Assembly: GCA_016195915.1 (NCBI GenBank)
Contig: JACPYS010000018.1
Coordinates: 222,071-286,070 of the forward strand
Origin: Betaproteobacteria bacterium
GTDB taxonomy: Bacteria; Pseudomonadota; Gammaproteobacteria; Burkholderiales; SG8-39
Direction of reading: 5' to 3'
DNA length: 64,000 nt
Shown: positions 61,655-64,000 of the stretch, in pieces
Numbering within the stretch: the first letter of the stretch is position 1
Layout of the letters: each line of letters begins with the position of its first letter
Made by a program: the position numbers and the translations under genes
Notes under the pieces: generated by a model
Told to the model about the DNA's origin: nothing
Seen by the model: the letters and a program-made list of their open reading frames with translations, nothing else
Databases searched by the model: none

Positions 61655-62779
61655 TTAGCGAGGGATAGGCTTATCAAGCGAATCCCAGGCATATGCGGAG
61701 GATACGCGAGCTTCGATTTCGTTGATCACAGGAGCGCCATTGTCGCCGTTGGTCATAACGACCATGCCGTAGCCCTTTCGGACGTGCGCCACAACGCGAC
61801 AGTGGAACCCCCAGTTGCTGCCGTCATGGCTGAAGTACCAGCCCTCGCTGCGTCGCTCCACTCTGAAACCCAAGGCGTACGGACCGATACCGACTGGCGT
61901 CACCATTTCTCGTGCCATCAGTTGTGAGAGCACGCGACCCGCCGGCCCACGAAGCGCCTGCTGCACGTCGATGACGAGTCGCGCGAGGTCCGTCGGAGTG
62001 CTCCAGAGTCCCGCAGCCGCCTGCTCGGGGTAGACGTGCCACTTCGCGTCCATGGCCTCGCCCTGCAAGCTATGGGCGCGAGCGGCCGCGGTATCACGAA
62101 CGGACGGAAGTGGTTGCTCGAAAGTGCTATCGGCCATGCCGAGCGGCGCGAATACATCTTCGCGCATGATCTCGGGGAATGGCTTTCCGACAGTGTCCAT
62201 CATGGCGAGCTGCATGATCATCATTCCGCCGCCCGAGTACTTGAACGCGGCGAACGGTGGGCGTTCGAAGAACACCGGCCCCACGTTGGAGGGTTTCTGC
62301 CCGTCAAGGATCTGCACGAGCGTCGGCCGCGGCTGCGAAGGATGGTAGCCGGGAAATCCAAAGCCGTCGCCGGCACCGGATGTGTGACTGAGGAGCGCGC
62401 GCGGCGTGACCCGCGCATTCGCAATCTCGCTTTGTCCGAGCTTCCAGGATTTCAGAATCGCATCGATATCGGCGTCGAGCGAAATGCGATTTTCCTGCGC
62501 CGCTTTGAGCACTGCCATCGCCGTTACCGGTTTGCTGATCGACGCCGCCTGGAATAGCGTGCGCACGTCGACCGGCAGTGCCGTTTCGACATCGGCCGTA
62601 CCGAAGCCTTTCGCCCAATCGATGCGGAAGTCCTTGATGACCGCGACGCCGACTCCGGGGACGCGATACTTCCGCATGACCTCCTGCAGCGTGAACGGGT
62701 CGAGACCCTGGCGGCTTGGCGACTGCTGCCCCTCAATCGGGGCAATCAACTCCGAGCTGGAATCCTGCGCTGTTCCCAT
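61655..62779 (-). CDS. beta-lactamase-family serine hydrolase
   Basis: 374 residues, class C beta-lactamase/esterase fold. FQAASISKPVTAMAVLKAAQ holds SxxK, FAAFKYSGGGMMIMQLAMMD the YxG/N-type motif, and WYFSHDGSNWGFHCR the HxG third motif. No signal peptide, so a cytoplasmic esterase or peptidase is likelier than antibiotic resistance. Cassette gene followed by an attC site. Confidence 0.88.
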   Translation of the reverse strand: MGTAQDSSSELIAPIEGQQSPSRQGLDPFTLQEVMRKYRVPGVGVAVIKDFRIDWAKGFGTADVETALPVDVRTLFQAASISKPVTAMAVLKAAQENRISLDADIDAILKSWKLGQSEIANARVTPRALLSHTSGAGDGFGFPGYHPSQPRPTLVQILDGQKPSNVGPVFFERPPFAAFKYSGGGMMIMQLAMMDTVGKPFPEIMREDVFAPLGMADSTFEQPLPSVRDTAAARAHSLQGEAMDAKWHVYPEQAAAGLWSTPTDLARLVIDVQQALRGPAGRVLSQLMAREMVTPVGIGPYALGFRVERRSEGWYFSHDGSNWGFHCRVVAHVRKGYGMVVMTNGDNGAPVINEIEARVSSAYAWDSLDKPIPR

Positions 62780-62827
62780 GATCTTCGCCTGGCGCGATCC
62801 GCCCTTTCAAGTTCGGTATCTGAGTCG

Positions 62828-62893
62828 GCGTAACGTTCGCGGTCACCGGCGCGCGCCTCTCTTGCGCGCGTCCGGTGCACTGCGGTGTTAGGC
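62828..62893 (-). repeat. attC site after the HAD cassette
   Basis: Plus strand GCGTAAC ... GTTAGGC (right core perfect). Arms CGCGGTCACCGGCGCGCG and CGCGCGTCCGGTGCACTGCG pair over most of their length. The HAD stop codon lies in the core. Confidence 0.75.
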
Positions 62894-63511
62894 GCCGGCG
62901 CTTGCAGGAACGACGCCGTACTGTGCGAGAACACGCCTTGCCTCCTCAGGCCCTCTTGCCACATGAGCGTGCATACCCAGTTTCACCGCTGCATCAATGT
63001 TCCGCAAGCCGTCATCCAGAAACAGGACGTCCGACGGTGAGAGGCGCATTCCTTCGAGCGCGACCAGGAAGGCCCCGGCGGCGGGTTTCAAACATCCAAT
63101 CTGGTGTGACAGATACGTGTGGTCGAACCGATCCACTAAACCCATTGCCCGGATCTTGTCCCAATGCACCGCACTCGTATTGCTCAGCGCGGCCACGTGA
63201 TAGGTGTCCGGTATCTCATCCAACAGCTGCAGTGCGCCTGGCAAGAGTCCCGTTGGCCAGTTGCAGAAGTCCTGCAGGAAGCAGTCGGCGGTGACTGGCA
63301 ATCTGAGGTCCGCTACCACGCCAGCTGCGAACGCTGCCGCATCTATCTTCCCGGTTTCGTGTGCCACGACCGATGGCGATGCGATCCACATTGCGTGGAG
63401 AGCTTCGTGCTGGGGCTCCACGCCGAGCAACTTCGCCATAGACGGCACCCCGTCGAGCGCCACCAGCACCCCACCAATATCGAAGAGAACGCCCGCGATC
63501 TTGTGGCCCAT
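62888..63511 (-). CDS. HAD family hydrolase
   Basis: 207 residues from the ATG at 63511. HAD-IA motifs: GVLFDIGGVLVALDG (I), VAALSNTSAVHWD (II), CLKPAAGAF (III Lys), DVLFLDDGLRNIDAA (IV). The second Asp of motif I is Gly, as in many alpha-haloacid-type or reductase-like members. Cassette gene whose stop lies in the attC core. Confidence 0.88.
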   Translation of the reverse strand: MGHKIAGVLFDIGGVLVALDGVPSMAKLLGVEPQHEALHAMWIASPSVVAHETGKIDAAAFAAGVVADLRLPVTADCFLQDFCNWPTGLLPGALQLLDEIPDTYHVAALSNTSAVHWDKIRAMGLVDRFDHTYLSHQIGCLKPAAGAFLVALEGMRLSPSDVLFLDDGLRNIDAAVKLGMHAHVARGPEEARRVLAQYGVVPASAGA

Positions 63512-63522
63512 GATCTCATTGC

Positions 63523-63609
63523 GCCTAACGTCTGCGCTCAGGCGACGGCCTGCACGGTCGACGCAAAGCGCGCTGCCGGTAGCCGGTCGCCGGCAGCGCA
63601 TGGTTATGC
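63523..63609 (-). repeat. attC site after the DUF5615 cassette
   Basis: Plus strand GCCTAAC (perfect) ... GTTATGC. Outer arms AACGTCTGCGCT and AGCGCATGGTT pair, as do inner GCGCTGCCGG/CCGGCAGCGC. The toxin-gene stop lies in the core. The best-formed site of the set. Confidence 0.75.
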
Positions 63610-63927
63610 TTCAACACGAATCAGCTGCCCAGGTCGGACGGTCGCGATCGCGGTCAACCCGGCCGGAACAAGAGTCAGCAGGTCTTCGAGGGCATTACTC
63701 GCAGCGCAGAGTACGACCACGCCAAGACGCCGCTTCGAGATGTTCTGCTGAAACTCGAGATTCTGGTCGCCGGTTAAGAATACCAAGAACCCAGCGTCCT
63801 CGGCTTGAGTGAGCAATGCACCGTTCTTGAAACCTGCCCACGATTCTTGGTGGACCGTACGAGCGTCGTGGCCGACCAAGTACGGTGCCAGCTGCCGAGG
63901 AAGCTGCTCATCAAGCAGAATGCGCAA
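63604..63927 (-). CDS. DUF5615 family PIN-like toxin
   Basis: 107 residues. MRILLDEQLPRQLAPYLVGH and VFLTGDQNLEFQQN carry the acidic residues of PIN-like nucleases (DUF5615). Its start overlaps the stop of the DUF433-type gene upstream, the usual antitoxin-toxin order. Presumed ribonuclease toxin of a cassette-borne toxin-antitoxin pair. Confidence 0.88.
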   Translation of the reverse strand: MRILLDEQLPRQLAPYLVGHDARTVHQESWAGFKNGALLTQAEDAGFLVFLTGDQNLEFQQNISKRRLGVVVLCAASNALEDLLTLVPAGLTAIATVRPGQLIRVEA

Positions 63928-64000
63928 GATCGCTCACGGCTTCGTGAGCCGCTTCCAACGACGCGACCGCTTGCTCTCGGGAGACACTTGGAAACGAGTC
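63911..64000 (-). CDS. DUF433-type antitoxin, C-terminal part (runs out of window)
   Basis: The last 29 codons are visible: SFPSVSREQAVASLEAAHEA, VSDLAHSA, matching the end of DUF433 antitoxins (FPxxxREQ pattern). Stop overlaps the toxin start. The N-terminus lies beyond 64000. Confidence 0.7.
   Translation of the reverse strand, partial: DSFPSVSREQAVASLEAAHEAVSDLAHSA

Larger units (their letters stand above)
58430..64000 (-). mobile_element. chromosomal integron gene-cassette array (partial)
   Basis: Eight or nine small unrelated leftward genes, each followed in its own direction by an imperfect inverted repeat whose outer ends match attC core sites (RYYYAAC ... GTTRRRY). In several cases the stop codon lies in the R'' core. 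Gene types (VOC, GFA, MBL, SRPBCC, HAD, two toxin-antitoxin modules) are those common in such arrays. Because cassettes are read away from attI, the integrase should lie right of 64000 and the array ends near 58430. Confidence 0.75.

Noticed and set aside
1..64000. CRISPR arrays, tRNA and rRNA genes, riboswitches
   Set aside because: Looked for regularly spaced repeats and cloverleaf or known leader patterns in the spacers by eye; none convincing.

Overview
The window looks like the chromosome of a GC-rich betaproteobacterium, probably Burkholderiales-like. This is inferred from four Bug-type (tripartite tricarboxylate transporter) substrate-binding genes, TetR/LysR-controlled catabolic clusters, and a nitrite-transporter/Ser-Thr-kinase pair. 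No rRNA, tRNA or CRISPR array was recognised.

Layout. (1) 1-4836: catabolic cluster with an amidohydrolase carrying an in-frame stop, a D-2-hydroxyacid dehydrogenase, an M24 peptidase-like protein, a Bug protein and a TetR regulator. (2) 4858-25810: accessory segment bounded by two diverged, inverted, equally long (162 bp) repeats at 5067-5228 and 25613-25774. It holds a Mrr-nuclease/STAND ATPase and a PD-(D/E)xK protein, separated by an IS1595-family element that landed on the ATPase start codon. It also holds a branched-chain-amino-acid-type (liv) ABC operon with a radical SAM gene and an AAA+ regulator, a secreted/membrane/VWA-like operon, and a GHKL ATPase-zincin fusion. Near-consensus sigma-54 promoters precede both the liv operon and the VWA operon, yet the AAA+ regulator between them has lost its GAFTGA loop. 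(3) 25811-33578: second catabolic cluster (two amidohydrolases, acyl-CoA-ligase-like enzyme, SDR, two Bug proteins, OsmC). A palindrome of type GAACRTGTTC occurs in its divergent promoter, in the divergent promoter of cluster 1 and before the tetR gene, suggesting one regulon. (4) 33608-58100: housekeeping-like mix (VIT/VWA/TPR protein, SrkA-like kinase, D-aminoacylase, aminotransferase, DODA dioxygenase, GST, DoxX, LysR, methyltransferases, HAD, cupin, PP2C-kinase fusion, formate/nitrite channel). This part contains several genes whose middle or end has been deleted. It also contains a SelW-like gene whose CxxU motif is encoded with an in-frame TGA followed by a SECIS-like hairpin. (5) 58430-64000: a run of small unrelated genes, all leftward, each followed by an attC-like inverted repeat with recognisable core sites: part of a chromosomal integron cassette array (VOC, GFA, MBL, SRPBCC, BrnT/BrnA, serine hydrolase, HAD, DUF5615/DUF433). 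Its integrase would lie to the right of the window.

Strongest leads: the SelW-type selenoprotein, the integron array, the sigma-54/degenerate-activator liv-radical-SAM locus, the GHKL-zincin fusion, the split nuclease/STAND pair, and the cluster of internally deleted genes. All functions are family-level calls made by reading; no searches were run.
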